Shown here piece after piece: positions 1-5,307 of a stretch of DNA of 8,062 nucleotides. Source of the DNA: an uncultured Atopobiaceae bacterium (GTDB taxonomy: Bacteria; Actinomycetota; Coriobacteriia; Coriobacteriales; Atopobiaceae); assembly GCA_905233865.1 (NCBI GenBank), contig CAJOGH010000037.1, positions 1 through 8,062 on the forward strand. The letters are read 5' to 3'. The first letter of the stretch is position 1, and the number at the start of each line of letters is the position of its first letter. The notes under the pieces were generated by a model that worked only from the letters and a program-made list of their open reading frames with translations, did not search any database and had not been told where the DNA came from. The position numbers were made by a program, and so were the translations under genes.

Positions 1-287
1 CAGCCCCAGCACCCGCACCCGCCCCTGCTCCGGCACCCACGCCCACGCCAGCGCCCGTGCCGGAGCCGGCCCCTGCGCCCGCGCCCTCCGCTGACGACGA
101 CGTGCCTCCCTACGACGATGTCGTCGTCGACGAGCCAGGAGCTTCTGCGCCAGCGCCTGAGCCCGCTCCCGCGCCCGAGGCGGCCTCGGCCAACCTCTCG
201 GAGGAGGACCTGCAGATGAAGTCTCTTGTCGAGGGTGTCTTTGGGCAAGTGAACGTCGAGGTACTTCCCCAGGAGCCCAAGGAGTAG
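1..287 (+). CDS. dnaX: DNA polymerase III subunit gamma/tau, C-terminal fragment
   Basis: This is the 3' end of a gene whose start lies outside the window; the reading frame is open from base 3 and ends at a TAG at 285-287, giving 94 visible residues. Most of it is a low-complexity Pro-Ala linker, interrupted by an acidic patch (DDDVPPYDDVVVDEP) and followed by a short folded tail that contains SLVEGVFGQVNVEVLP. DnaX is the clamp-loader ATPase of the replicative polymerase. Pro/Ala-rich linkers followed by a small C-terminal segment are typical of actinobacterial DnaX. The ATPase domain is not visible, so the identification rests on this tail and on position: dnaX directly followed by ybaB and recR is a widely conserved bacterial order. 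Another Pro-Ala-rich protein is possible but less likely. Confidence 0.8.
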   Translation, partial: APAPAPAPAPAPTPTPAPVPEPAPAPAPSADDDVPPYDDVVVDEPGASAPAPEPAPAPEAASANLSEEDLQMKSLVEGVFGQVNVEVLPQEPKE

Positions 288-299
288 CGCGCGTCGCTT

Positions 300-308
300 G
301 GGTATGAT
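300..308 (+). promoter_or_regulatory. putative promoter -10 element for ybaB-recR
   Basis: GGGTATGAT contains TATGAT (303-308), a five-of-six match to the sigma-70 -10 hexamer TATAAT, in the dnaX-ybaB gap 55 nt before the ybaB start. No good -35 hexamer lies 16-18 nt upstream. The GGGTAnnAT pattern recurs before other genes in this window, which supports it. Transcription would begin near 314-316, just at the hairpin at 316-331. Confidence 0.45.
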
Positions 309-315
309 GTAGTGA

Positions 316-331
316 CGCCGCGCGAGCGGCG
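316..331 (+). other. GNRA-capped hairpin in the ybaB leader
   Basis: CGCCGC (316-321) and GCGGCG (326-331) form a perfect 6-bp GC stem closed by a GCGA tetraloop. If transcription starts near 315, this would be the extreme 5' end of the mRNA, a position where hairpins are known to slow mRNA decay in some bacteria. No U-run follows, so it is not an intrinsic terminator for dnaX. Confidence 0.45.
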
Positions 332-362
332 CGAGTACGAATGCGTTTGGAAGAGGATTCAC

Positions 363-680
363 ATGGCACAGATGAACATGCAGCAGATGATGAAGCAGGC
401 CCGCAAGATGCAGGAGCAGATGCTTGCCGCCCAGGACAAGCTCAAGGACATTGAGGTCAGCGCTTCTGCCGGCGGCGGCATGGTCAAGGCTACGGCCAAC
501 TGCGACATGCAGCTTACCAGTCTCACCATCGATCCCGAGGCTGTCGACCCCGAGGACGTCGAGATGCTCCAGGACATGGTCCTGGCTGCCGTCAACGAGG
601 TTCTCGCCCAGGCCCAGGAGACCGCCGGCCAGCAGATGAGCGCGGTTACGGGCGGCCTGAACATCCCGGGGCTCATGTAG
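363..680 (+). CDS. ybaB: YbaB/EbfC family nucleoid-associated DNA-binding protein
   Basis: The protein has 105 residues, the normal length for the family. It opens with a long Met/Gln-rich helix (residues 1-29), followed by the family hallmark AGGGMVKATANCDMQLTSL with its glycine turn (about 37-54). A second helix spans about 63-95, and it ends TGGLNIPGLM, also typical. Family members are homodimers that bind DNA and coat the nucleoid; the exact role in this organism is unknown. The ATG at 363 is chosen because GGAAGAGG (349-356) sits 6 nt upstream; the frame is open back to a GTG at 312, but that would fall at the predicted transcription start. recR starts 3 nt after the stop, so the two are probably translated from one mRNA. 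YbaB is commonly encoded between dnaX and recR. Confidence 0.95.
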   Translation: MAQMNMQQMMKQARKMQEQMLAAQDKLKDIEVSASAGGGMVKATANCDMQLTSLTIDPEAVDPEDVEMLQDMVLAAVNEVLAQAQETAGQQMSAVTGGLNIPGLM

Positions 681-683
681 GCC

Positions 684-1289
684 ATGGGTCCAACTCATGA
701 CGGTCGCGCCCTGCAGCGCCTGCTCGACGAGCTCGGGCGCCTGCCGGGAATTGGGCCCAAGTCGGCCCAGCGCATTGCCTATCACCTTCTGAGCGCGGAC
801 GACGAGGAGGCACGCCGCCTGGCCGCCGCCATCGTCGACGTCAAGGAGCAGGTGCACTTCTGCCCCGTGTGCTTCTCGTACGCCACGGGGGAGACGTGTG
901 ACATCTGCGCCGACCACGGCCGTGACCGAAGCGCGATCTGCGTGGTCCAGGAGCCGCGCGACGTGACGGCAATTGAGCGTACGGCCACCTATCATGGCCT
1001 CTACCACGTTCTGGGCGGCGTCATCTCGCCCATGGACAAGATCGGGCCCGACCAACTGCACGTCCGTGAGCTCTTGTCGCGATTGACAAGCGACGAGGTG
1101 CAGGAGGTCATCCTTGCCACCAACCCCAACGTGGAGGGCGAGACCACGGCCACCTACCTCGCGCGCACCATCGCGCCTCTGGGCGTGCGCGTGACGCGCC
1201 TGGCCAGCGGGCTTCCCGTTGGCGGCGACCTTGAGTATGCCGACGAGGTCACGCTTGGTCGTGCTATAGAGGCGCGCCGAGAGGTGTAG
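684..1289 (+). CDS. recR: recombination mediator protein RecR
   Basis: The 201-residue protein has the usual RecR length and layout. A helix-hairpin-helix with RLPGIGPKSAQR lies at about residues 20-31. A four-cysteine zinc finger is formed by C60, C63, C72 and C75. A Toprim domain starts around ICVVQEPRDVTAIE (85-98), and the C-terminal Walker-B-like segment TRLASGLPVGGDLEYADEVT spans 171-190. RecR works with RecO (and RecF) to load RecA on SSB-coated single-stranded DNA at gaps and stalled forks, acting as a ring-shaped clamp. All zinc ligands are present, so the protein looks intact. There is no strong ribosome binding site before the ATG at 684; it starts 3 nt after the ybaB stop, suggesting translational coupling. 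Confidence 0.98.
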   Translation: MGPTHDGRALQRLLDELGRLPGIGPKSAQRIAYHLLSADDEEARRLAAAIVDVKEQVHFCPVCFSYATGETCDICADHGRDRSAICVVQEPRDVTAIERTATYHGLYHVLGGVISPMDKIGPDQLHVRELLSRLTSDEVQEVILATNPNVEGETTATYLARTIAPLGVRVTRLASGLPVGGDLEYADEVTLGRAIEARREV

Positions 1290-1309
1290 GCGCGCGCCTC
1301 GCTACCCGC

Positions 1310-1315
1310 TACACT
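1310..1315 (+). promoter_or_regulatory. putative promoter -10 element
   Basis: TACACT in the 63-nt gap after recR resembles a sigma-70 -10 hexamer and would place a transcription start about 30 nt before the AAGGAG ribosome binding site of the next gene. No convincing -35 box is present, and no terminator separates recR from it, so read-through from recR is equally possible. Confidence 0.3.
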
Positions 1316-1352
1316 AGAGAGACACACCAAACGCAAACGCCAAGGAGCAACA

Positions 1353-2093
1353 ATGGCCAGTCACTTCAAGCAGCGCGTGCCCGAGCTGGACATGGACGAG
1401 CCCCGCACTTCCCCGAGCCACATCGCGCCGGGTGAGACGGGCTCGCTCTCCAAGCTCAAAGCGGGTCAGGGCGCTGTTGTCACGTCGCGATCCAACGCGC
1501 GTCACGGTGCCGAGGCCGCGCTCGCAAAGGGAGGCAGCCACAAGCGCCTGAGCGGCAAGCACCGCCCCACGGTCAAGCACAAGAGCCAGAAGATCAAGAC
1601 TAACCGCACGCTCTTTGCGGTCATTGGCGTAGCCGTGGTTCTGGTTGTCGGTGTCATTGGCTTCATGGTGTACAACGCCGCAAACTCCGTCCATGTGAGC
1701 AACACGCCGCCCATGGAGCGCACGACATCCACGCTGGAGCAGGGCGTCACCGTGGGCGGTCATGTCTATGGCTTCAAGGAGGACGGCGGCAAGTACAAGC
1801 TGATGAGCCAGAACGAGGACGGCACGAACGCCACCGAGCTGTTCGAGGCCGCGGGCAAGCCGGTGTCCATCGTCGCGTTTGATGGCGCGCTGCTCTTTGG
1901 CGAGAACCTCGGCGACAACCGCTGGGACGCCATGGCCTACACCATCGGCGACGGCTCCGTTCCCTCGCAGCTCGTTGGGTCGGACGGCAATCCCGTGGCT
2001 GGCGACGGTCAGCTCTCCAGCTCGGTGCTCGAGGGCTCCAGCCTCGTGCTCACGCAGACCGACGGCCACAGGACGGTCGTTCCCCTGGCCTAG
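1353..2093 (+). CDS. single-pass membrane protein of unknown function
   Basis: I do not recognise this 246-residue protein. Residues 1-60 are polar and probably disordered. Residues 61-85 are strongly basic (Lys/Arg/His-rich, around KHRPTVKHKSQKIKTNR). A single hydrophobic helix follows at about 86-108 (LFAVIGVAVVLVVGVIGFMV). The remaining ~135 residues are rich in Gly, Asp, Val and Ser with alternating short strands, suggesting a small extracytoplasmic beta fold. By the positive-inside rule the N-terminus is cytoplasmic (type II topology). There is no signal peptidase site and no lipobox. AAGGAG (1342-1347) lies 5 nt before the ATG. The next gene starts 36 nt downstream with no terminator between, so the two may be co-transcribed. 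Shadow frames overlap it on both strands, but this frame has the ribosome site and the coherent membrane topology. Confidence 0.85.
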   Translation: MASHFKQRVPELDMDEPRTSPSHIAPGETGSLSKLKAGQGAVVTSRSNARHGAEAALAKGGSHKRLSGKHRPTVKHKSQKIKTNRTLFAVIGVAVVLVVGVIGFMVYNAANSVHVSNTPPMERTTSTLEQGVTVGGHVYGFKEDGGKYKLMSQNEDGTNATELFEAAGKPVSIVAFDGALLFGENLGDNRWDAMAYTIGDGSVPSQLVGSDGNPVAGDGQLSSSVLEGSSLVLTQTDGHRTVVPLA

Positions 2094-2129
2094 GCTGCGC
2101 ATTTCGTTTTCGGATAAGGGAGTGCACGC

Positions 2130-2432
2130 ATGATCGACGGAACGTACGAGTTTGAGATCGACACGCCCATGGGAAGGCAGTCGGGGCGTATTAGCCTTCG
2201 CGCCGAGGGCGACCGCGCCATTGCCGACCTTGATGCGCCAATCATCGGCAAGCAGCACGTCGAGGGTCAGCTGGAGGGTGAGAACGGCTTTAGCGCTCAG
2301 GGCTCGTTCTCGGTCTTCCTCATGGGCACGATCGACTACACGCTCTCGGGTAGCGTCGACGGAGACGTGCTGCATGCGAGCATCAAGTCCAGCAAGGCCG
2401 ACTTTGACATCGACGGCCACCGGGTGGGCTAG
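2130..2432 (+). CDS. small beta-rich protein of unknown function
   Basis: The 100-residue product has no signal peptide, membrane segment or cysteine. It reads as a series of short strands joined by turns: residues 1-10, a TPMGRQSGRISLRAEG strand pair (about 11-26), a central DLDAPIIGKQ (34-43), then GSFSVFLMGTIDYTLSGSVDG and a C-terminal strand with DFDIDGHRVG. The repeated pattern of strand, glycine turn and 'G-x-V-x-G-D' suggests a small antiparallel beta sheet or barrel. I recall similar small stand-alone domains in anaerobic Gram-positive bacteria, but no function I can name. AAGGGAG (2116-2122) lies 7 nt before the ATG. It follows the membrane protein gene by 36 nt, and the next transcription unit is a tRNA with its own promoter. 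Confidence 0.8.
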   Translation: MIDGTYEFEIDTPMGRQSGRISLRAEGDRAIADLDAPIIGKQHVEGQLEGENGFSAQGSFSVFLMGTIDYTLSGSVDGDVLHASIKSSKADFDIDGHRVG

Positions 2433-2488
2433 CTACCTGCGATAACGAGGGCCCGGGTCGTCTTCACAAGGTTTACACCACTTTGCGC

Positions 2489-2517
2489 TAGACATAGGCA
2501 CCTCGATGTGTGAGAAT
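2489..2517 (+). promoter_or_regulatory. promoter of the tRNA-Asp gene
   Basis: TAGACA (2489-2494, five of six bases of TTGACA), a 17-nt spacer and GAGAAT (2512-2517, four of six of TATAAT) preceded by an extended -10 TGT at 2509-2511. The tRNA begins 18 nt after the -10, fitting a start near 2524 and a short processed leader. This is the best-formed promoter in the window. Confidence 0.65.
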
Positions 2518-2535
2518 AGCTTCCGCAAGACGCAC

Positions 2536-2612
2536 GGGGTGTTAGCTCAGCTGGTTAGAGCGCTGGCCTGTCACGCCAGAGGTCGAGGGTTCGAGTCCCT
2601 TACATCCCGCCA
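2536..2612 (+). tRNA. tRNA-Asp (anticodon GUC)
   Basis: A complete 77-nt cloverleaf with the 3' CCA encoded. The acceptor stem GGGGTGT (2536-2542) pairs with ACATCCC (2602-2608) with one G-U pair. The D stem is GCTC/GAGC. The anticodon stem CTGGC/GCCAG encloses the loop CTGTCAC with anticodon GTC at 2570-2572. The T stem is GAGGG/CCCTT with the loop TTCGAGT. The discriminator base is G73 (2609), and C38 is present; both are known aspartate identity features. It reads GAC and GAU codons. It stands alone, with its own promoter and terminator. Confidence 0.97.
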
Positions 2613-2622
2613 TTGCAACTTC

Positions 2623-2652
2623 AGAGGTCCCGGAAACGGGGCCTCTTTTGTT
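2623..2652 (+). terminator. intrinsic terminator after tRNA-Asp
   Basis: A 10-bp stem, AGAGGTCCCG (2623-2632) with CGGGGCCTCT (2637-2646), contains one G-U pair, is closed by a GAAA tetraloop and is followed by TTTTGTT. It starts 11 nt after the tRNA CCA end and is a canonical rho-independent terminator on the plus strand. Confidence 0.92.
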
Positions 2653-2841
2653 ATGCCGACAAGAGCCAGCCGCACTCGCAGACGGTATGCGGGGGCAGGG
2701 GAGCGAGCGCCGGCCGCCCGCGCCGACTCGTGCGGCTAAGCCCGGTTATACATTTTTGGGGCACGTTGCCAGGCGTGGCCGCAGGCTGCGCTGGGGGCCC
2801 TATACTTACAACGCAACCTGAAGCCAACCGATCGGGATTAC
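2653..2841. other. 189-nt gap without a gene, with inverted repeats
   Basis: No credible coding frame is present. The segment is very GC-rich up to about 2740 and then turns to a short AT tract (TTATACATTTTT, 2746-2757). The perfect 8-bp arms AGCCGCAC (2668-2675) and GTGCGGCT (2730-2737) could close a large hairpin, with weaker G/C pairing inside. A second imperfect stem, CCAGGCG with CGCTGG, lies near 2769-2795. It may hold the leader and promoter of the HAD gene, or a small RNA; neither can be shown from sequence alone. Confidence 0.4.
2801..2806 (+). promoter_or_regulatory. putative promoter -10 element for the HAD-mutY unit
   Basis: TATACT is a five-of-six match to TATAAT and would start transcription near 2813, about 30 nt before the GTG at 2842. 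No matching -35 box is seen 16-18 nt upstream. Confidence 0.5.
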
Positions 2842-3537
2842 GTGCAAGAGCAGGCTCAACCCACACGCGACGTCACGCCAGTTGCCGTCTTTGACCTGGA
2901 CGGGACGTCTATCGACGGCCAGTCGGGGTCGCTTTTGGCCGTCTACCTCTTTAGGCGAGGCATCCTCGGGCCGCTCAAGGCCGTGCGTCTAGCCTGGTGG
3001 GGCGTTCGCTACAAGCTGCACATGCACCACTCCCAGGAGGAGCCGCGCCACGTGATCTTCTCACGCCTGGGACCCATGGGTCGCGAGCAGGCCGACAAGA
3101 TTATGGACGAGTTTACGGCCACTGAGATCCTCCCGCGTCTGCGCAAGGACGCCGTTGCCGAGATAGCGCGCCGCAACGACGAGGGGTGTGTGACCCTGCT
3201 CGTCAGCGCGACCTTCGAGCGCGTGGCGCAGGTCGTCGCGGCAGAGGTCGGCGTGAGTGCCTTTATTGCCACGCGCATGCGCACCGACGAGGCCGGCAAC
3301 TACCTTGACGAGGTCGATGGCCTTACCGTCGAGGGTCACGAGAAGGTGCTCGCCGTCCGCGAGTGGGCTGACCGCGAACTGGGTGAGGGCGCGTGGCGCC
3401 TGGCCTATGCCTATGCCGACCATCACAGTGACGAGGAGCTGCTGGGCTGTGCCGACCAGGCCTTTGCCGTGTGCCCGGGCAAGACGCTGCGTCCGGTCGC
3501 GCGCAAGAACGACTGGCCCCAGCTCTACTGGGAGTAG
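2842..3537 (+). CDS. HAD superfamily subfamily IB phosphatase
   Basis: The 231-residue protein has the four HAD motifs in order. Motif I is VFDLDGT with nucleophile D18 and acid D20. Motif II is LLVSAT with S122. Motif III is the Lys in GHEKVLAV (K168). Motif IV is YADHHSDEELL with D193 and D197 for Mg2+. The stretch between motifs I and II is helical, as in the SerB-like subfamily IB, which includes phosphoserine phosphatase and many uncharacterised phosphomonoesterases. It is not a clear SerB: the cap is different and motif IV has two histidines (HH) where related enzymes usually have small or aromatic residues. The substrate cannot be named. It has no signal peptide, so it is cytosolic. 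The start is the GTG at 2842, the only good in-frame start before motif I; its ribosome site is weak. The MutY-like gene follows after 6 nt, so they form an operon. Confidence 0.9.
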   Translation: MQEQAQPTRDVTPVAVFDLDGTSIDGQSGSLLAVYLFRRGILGPLKAVRLAWWGVRYKLHMHHSQEEPRHVIFSRLGPMGREQADKIMDEFTATEILPRLRKDAVAEIARRNDEGCVTLLVSATFERVAQVVAAEVGVSAFIATRMRTDEAGNYLDEVDGLTVEGHEKVLAVREWADRELGEGAWRLAYAYADHHSDEELLGCADQAFAVCPGKTLRPVARKNDWPQLYWE

Positions 3538-3543
3538 CGGGAC

Positions 3544-4437
3544 GTGGCCGATAAGAGCGGCGCTGCTGCACCGACCATCTCAACCGATGACTTTCGCGCG
3601 CTCGTCCTCGAGCGCGGGCGCGAGCTGTACCGCGACCTGCCCTGGCGTCGCACGCGCGACCCGTACGCCATCTGGCTCAGCGAGGTCATGCTCCAGCAGA
3701 CGCAGGTGAGTCGCGTGGACGGCCGCTGGCAGCGCTGGCTGGTCCGCTTTCCGGACGTGGGCACGCTCGCGGCCGCGGAGCCGGCTGACGTGTTGGACGA
3801 GTGGCAGGGCATGGGGTACAACCGCCGAGCCCTTGCCCTGCGGACGGCCGCCCAGACAATCGCGGAGGCCGGTGCCTTTCCCCGCGAGCTCGACGAGCTC
3901 TGCGCGCTTCCGGGCATAGGTCCCGCAACGGCAGCGGGCATCCGCGCGTTTGCCTTCAACCTCCCCGGCATCTACCTGGAGACCAACGTCCGTACGGTTT
4001 TCCTCCATGAGCTCTTTCCCGACGCGCAGGACGTGCCGGACTCGGCGCTGCGACCGCTGGTGCAGGTCACCTGCCCGGTCGATGACCATGACCCTGCCGA
4101 TGACCCGCGCACGTGGTACTACGCGCTGCTCGACTACGGCGCCCACCTCAAGCGCACCCTTCCCAATCCCTCGCGCCGCTCGCGCTCCCACACAAGGCAG
4201 TCCGCCTTTGAGGGCTCGCGTAGGCAGAAGCGCGCGAACCTGGTGCGCATCCTCTTGGACGCGCGCGCCGCGGGCGAGGCGTGCGTGACGCTGGGCACGG
4301 CCCTCGAGCGCCTGTGCGCCATCGAGGAGCGCGCTGGTCGTGAGCCGGTGGGCGAGGACCTCGTCGCATCGATCATGGCCGACCTCGAGCGCGAGGGCTT
4401 CTGCCGCGCGTGCGGTGACGACGCCTGGAGCGCGTGA
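3544..4437 (+). CDS. MutY-like HhH-GPD DNA glycosylase lacking the iron-sulfur cluster
   Basis: The 297-residue protein has the MutY/endonuclease III fold. WLSEVMLQQTQV (44-55) carries the catalytic Glu E47. WQGMGYNRRA lies at 87-96, and the helix-hairpin-helix LPGIGPATAAG at 122-132. LETNVRTV (145-152) occupies the place of the catalytic Asp segment, but here the residue is E146. After WYYALLDYGA (191-200) the usual four-cysteine [4Fe-4S] loop is absent; instead there is LKRTLPNPSRRSRSHTRQS and FEGSRRQKR. I recognise this as a subfamily seen in clostridia and archaea, usually annotated as A/G-specific adenine glycosylase. The MutT-like C-terminal 8-oxoguanine recognition domain is also missing; only a short helical, possibly winged-helix tail follows. 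Removal of adenine opposite 8-oxoG is the annotated guess, but activity and substrate are unproven. The start is a GTG at 3544, 6 nt after the HAD gene, with GGGAG overlapping that gene's stop. Confidence 0.88.
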   Translation: MADKSGAAAPTISTDDFRALVLERGRELYRDLPWRRTRDPYAIWLSEVMLQQTQVSRVDGRWQRWLVRFPDVGTLAAAEPADVLDEWQGMGYNRRALALRTAAQTIAEAGAFPRELDELCALPGIGPATAAGIRAFAFNLPGIYLETNVRTVFLHELFPDAQDVPDSALRPLVQVTCPVDDHDPADDPRTWYYALLDYGAHLKRTLPNPSRRSRSHTRQSAFEGSRRQKRANLVRILLDARAAGEACVTLGTALERLCAIEERAGREPVGEDLVASIMADLEREGFCRACGDDAWSA

Positions 4438-4482
4438 GTCGGTGCGGCCTTCCTTTCGCGGGCTCTTTGCGCGCGCTTGCCC

Positions 4483-4506
4483 GTGACGGCGGAATGAGCG
4501 CCGCAC
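4483..4506 (+). other. imperfect hairpin upstream of rubrerythrin
   Basis: GTG-A-CGGCG (4483-4491) pairs with CGCCGCAC (4499-4506), giving eight pairs with one bulged A and a 7-nt loop. It lies after the MutY-like gene and just before the probable rubrerythrin promoter. No U-run follows, so it is not a classic terminator; it could aid termination or act as a protein site. Confidence 0.3.
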
Positions 4507-4511
4507 GCGTG

Positions 4512-4520
4512 GGGTACCAT
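4512..4520 (+). promoter_or_regulatory. putative promoter -10 element for rubrerythrin
   Basis: GGGTACCAT contains TACCAT (4515-4520), a four-of-six match to TATAAT, in the 141-nt gap before rubrerythrin. It matches the GGGTAnnAT pattern seen before ybaB and the patatin gene. No -35 box and no recognisable peroxide-regulator operator were found. Confidence 0.35.
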
Positions 4521-4578
4521 CAGAAAACAGGGCGCGACCGGAGAGGGTCGTGCGAGCGTCATGAACCAAGGAGGAAGC

Positions 4579-5136
4579 ATGGCAGTGAACTTCAACGATT
4601 CCCAGACCAAGAAGAACCTTGAGACCGCCTTTGCCGGCGAGTCGCAGGCCCACACCAAGTACCTCTACTACAGCAGCAGGGCCAAGAAGGACGGCTTCGT
4701 CCAGATCTCTGACATCTTTGCCGAGACCGCCCGCAACGAGAAGGAGCACGCGAAGCTCTGGTTCAAGTACCTGCACAACGACGGCGAGTTTGGCTCCGTG
4801 CCCGAGACCGCCCAGAACCTCAAGGACGCCGCTGACGGCGAGAACTACGAGTGGACCGACATGTACGCCGGCTTTGCCAAGACCGCCGAGGAGGAGGGCT
4901 TCAACGAGATTGCCGCCCGCTTCCGCCTGGTGGGCGACGTCGAGAAGGCCCACGAGGAGCGCTATCGCCAGCTGCTTGACCGCGTCGAGAAGGGCGAGGT
5001 CTTTACCCGCGAGGGCGTCAAGGTCTGGAAGTGCCTCAACTGCGGCCACCTGCACGTGGGCGCCGAACCTCCCAAGATGTGCCCCGTCTGCGCCCACCCG
5101 CAGAGCTACTTTGAGGAGCAGGTCGTCAACTACTAG
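4579..5136 (+). CDS. rbr: rubrerythrin
   Basis: The 185-residue protein is a standard two-domain rubrerythrin. The N-terminal four-helix ferritin-like diiron domain (1-140) shows the carboxylate/His signatures: AFAGESQAHTKY with E21, ARNEKEHAKLW with E54 and H57, AEEEGFNEIAARF (103-115), and DVEKAHEERY with E122, H125 and E126. The C-terminal rubredoxin domain binds one iron through C152, C155, C168 and C171 (CLNC and CPVC). Rubrerythrin reduces hydrogen peroxide to water in the cytosol of anaerobes, taking electrons through rubredoxin or NAD(P)H-dependent donors. The start is the ATG at 4579, because AAGGAGGA (4568-4575) lies directly before it; an in-frame ATG at 4561 would put that site inside the gene. 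It is a single-gene unit with its own terminator; no regulator gene is adjacent. Confidence 0.97.
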   Translation: MAVNFNDSQTKKNLETAFAGESQAHTKYLYYSSRAKKDGFVQISDIFAETARNEKEHAKLWFKYLHNDGEFGSVPETAQNLKDAADGENYEWTDMYAGFAKTAEEEGFNEIAARFRLVGDVEKAHEERYRQLLDRVEKGEVFTREGVKVWKCLNCGHLHVGAEPPKMCPVCAHPQSYFEEQVVNY

Positions 5137-5158
5137 GCGCCAGCTGCCACAGACAGCG

Positions 5159-5191
5159 AGAGCCCGGCTCAGCGAGTCGGGCTCTTTTGTT
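5159..5191 (+). terminator. intrinsic terminator after rubrerythrin
   Basis: AGAGCCCGGCTC (5159-5170) pairs with GAGTCGGGCTCT (5174-5185) in a 12-bp stem with one G-U pair and an AGC loop, followed by TTTTGTT. It starts 22 nt after the rubrerythrin stop. There is no matching T-run on the opposite strand, so it should act on plus-strand transcripts only. Confidence 0.93.
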
Positions 5192-5237
5192 GGCGGGCGG
5201 TCTCGAGGCTCTTGTCGCCCTGGATGAGGTCTAGAAA

Positions 5238-5293
5238 GCACACAATACTTCGGGTCTGTTCGTATATAGCGACAGACTCAAAGTATTGAGCGG
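5238..5293. repeat. 56-bp palindromic repeat, copy 1
   Basis: Identical over all 56 bases to the copy at 5308-5363; the flanks and the 14-nt spacer show no similarity. Inside it is a 46-nt imperfect palindrome (5243-5288): CAATACTT pairs with AAGTATTG and GTCTGT with ACAGAC, around a TATATA centre (5263-5268). As RNA this would be a long hairpin with G-U pairs next to both arms. It has about 46% GC, clearly lower than the surrounding genes. It lies between convergent genes. I do not recognise the family; it could be a REP-like or small mobile palindrome, an operator, or an mRNA 3'-end stabiliser. Confidence 0.9.
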
Positions 5294-5307
5294 CTGCGTA
5301 GTGAGAG

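Noticed and set aside
312..362. GTG at 312 as an upstream start of ybaB
   Set aside because: The extra 17 residues are unlike the family, there is no ribosome site before it, and it coincides with the predicted transcription start.
1314..2420. Minus-strand open frame of 368 codons opposite the two unassigned genes
   Set aside because: The plus-strand frames have good ribosome sites, a coherent membrane segment and ordered composition; this frame has none and crosses both genes.
2433..2488. A terminator at the GGGCCCGGG run after the small beta protein gene
   Set aside because: The run is locally self-complementary, but it cannot form a stem with a loop of adequate size and no U-run follows.
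2506..2739. Small plus-strand open frame over the tRNA
   Set aside because: It runs through the tRNA-Asp gene and its terminator, both structurally clear.
3580..5241. Minus-strand open frame of 553 codons opposite the MutY-like and rubrerythrin genes
   Set aside because: It is antisense to two genes with clear motifs, has no ribosome site and has the Arg/Leu/Val/Ala-rich composition expected of antisense frames in GC-rich DNA.
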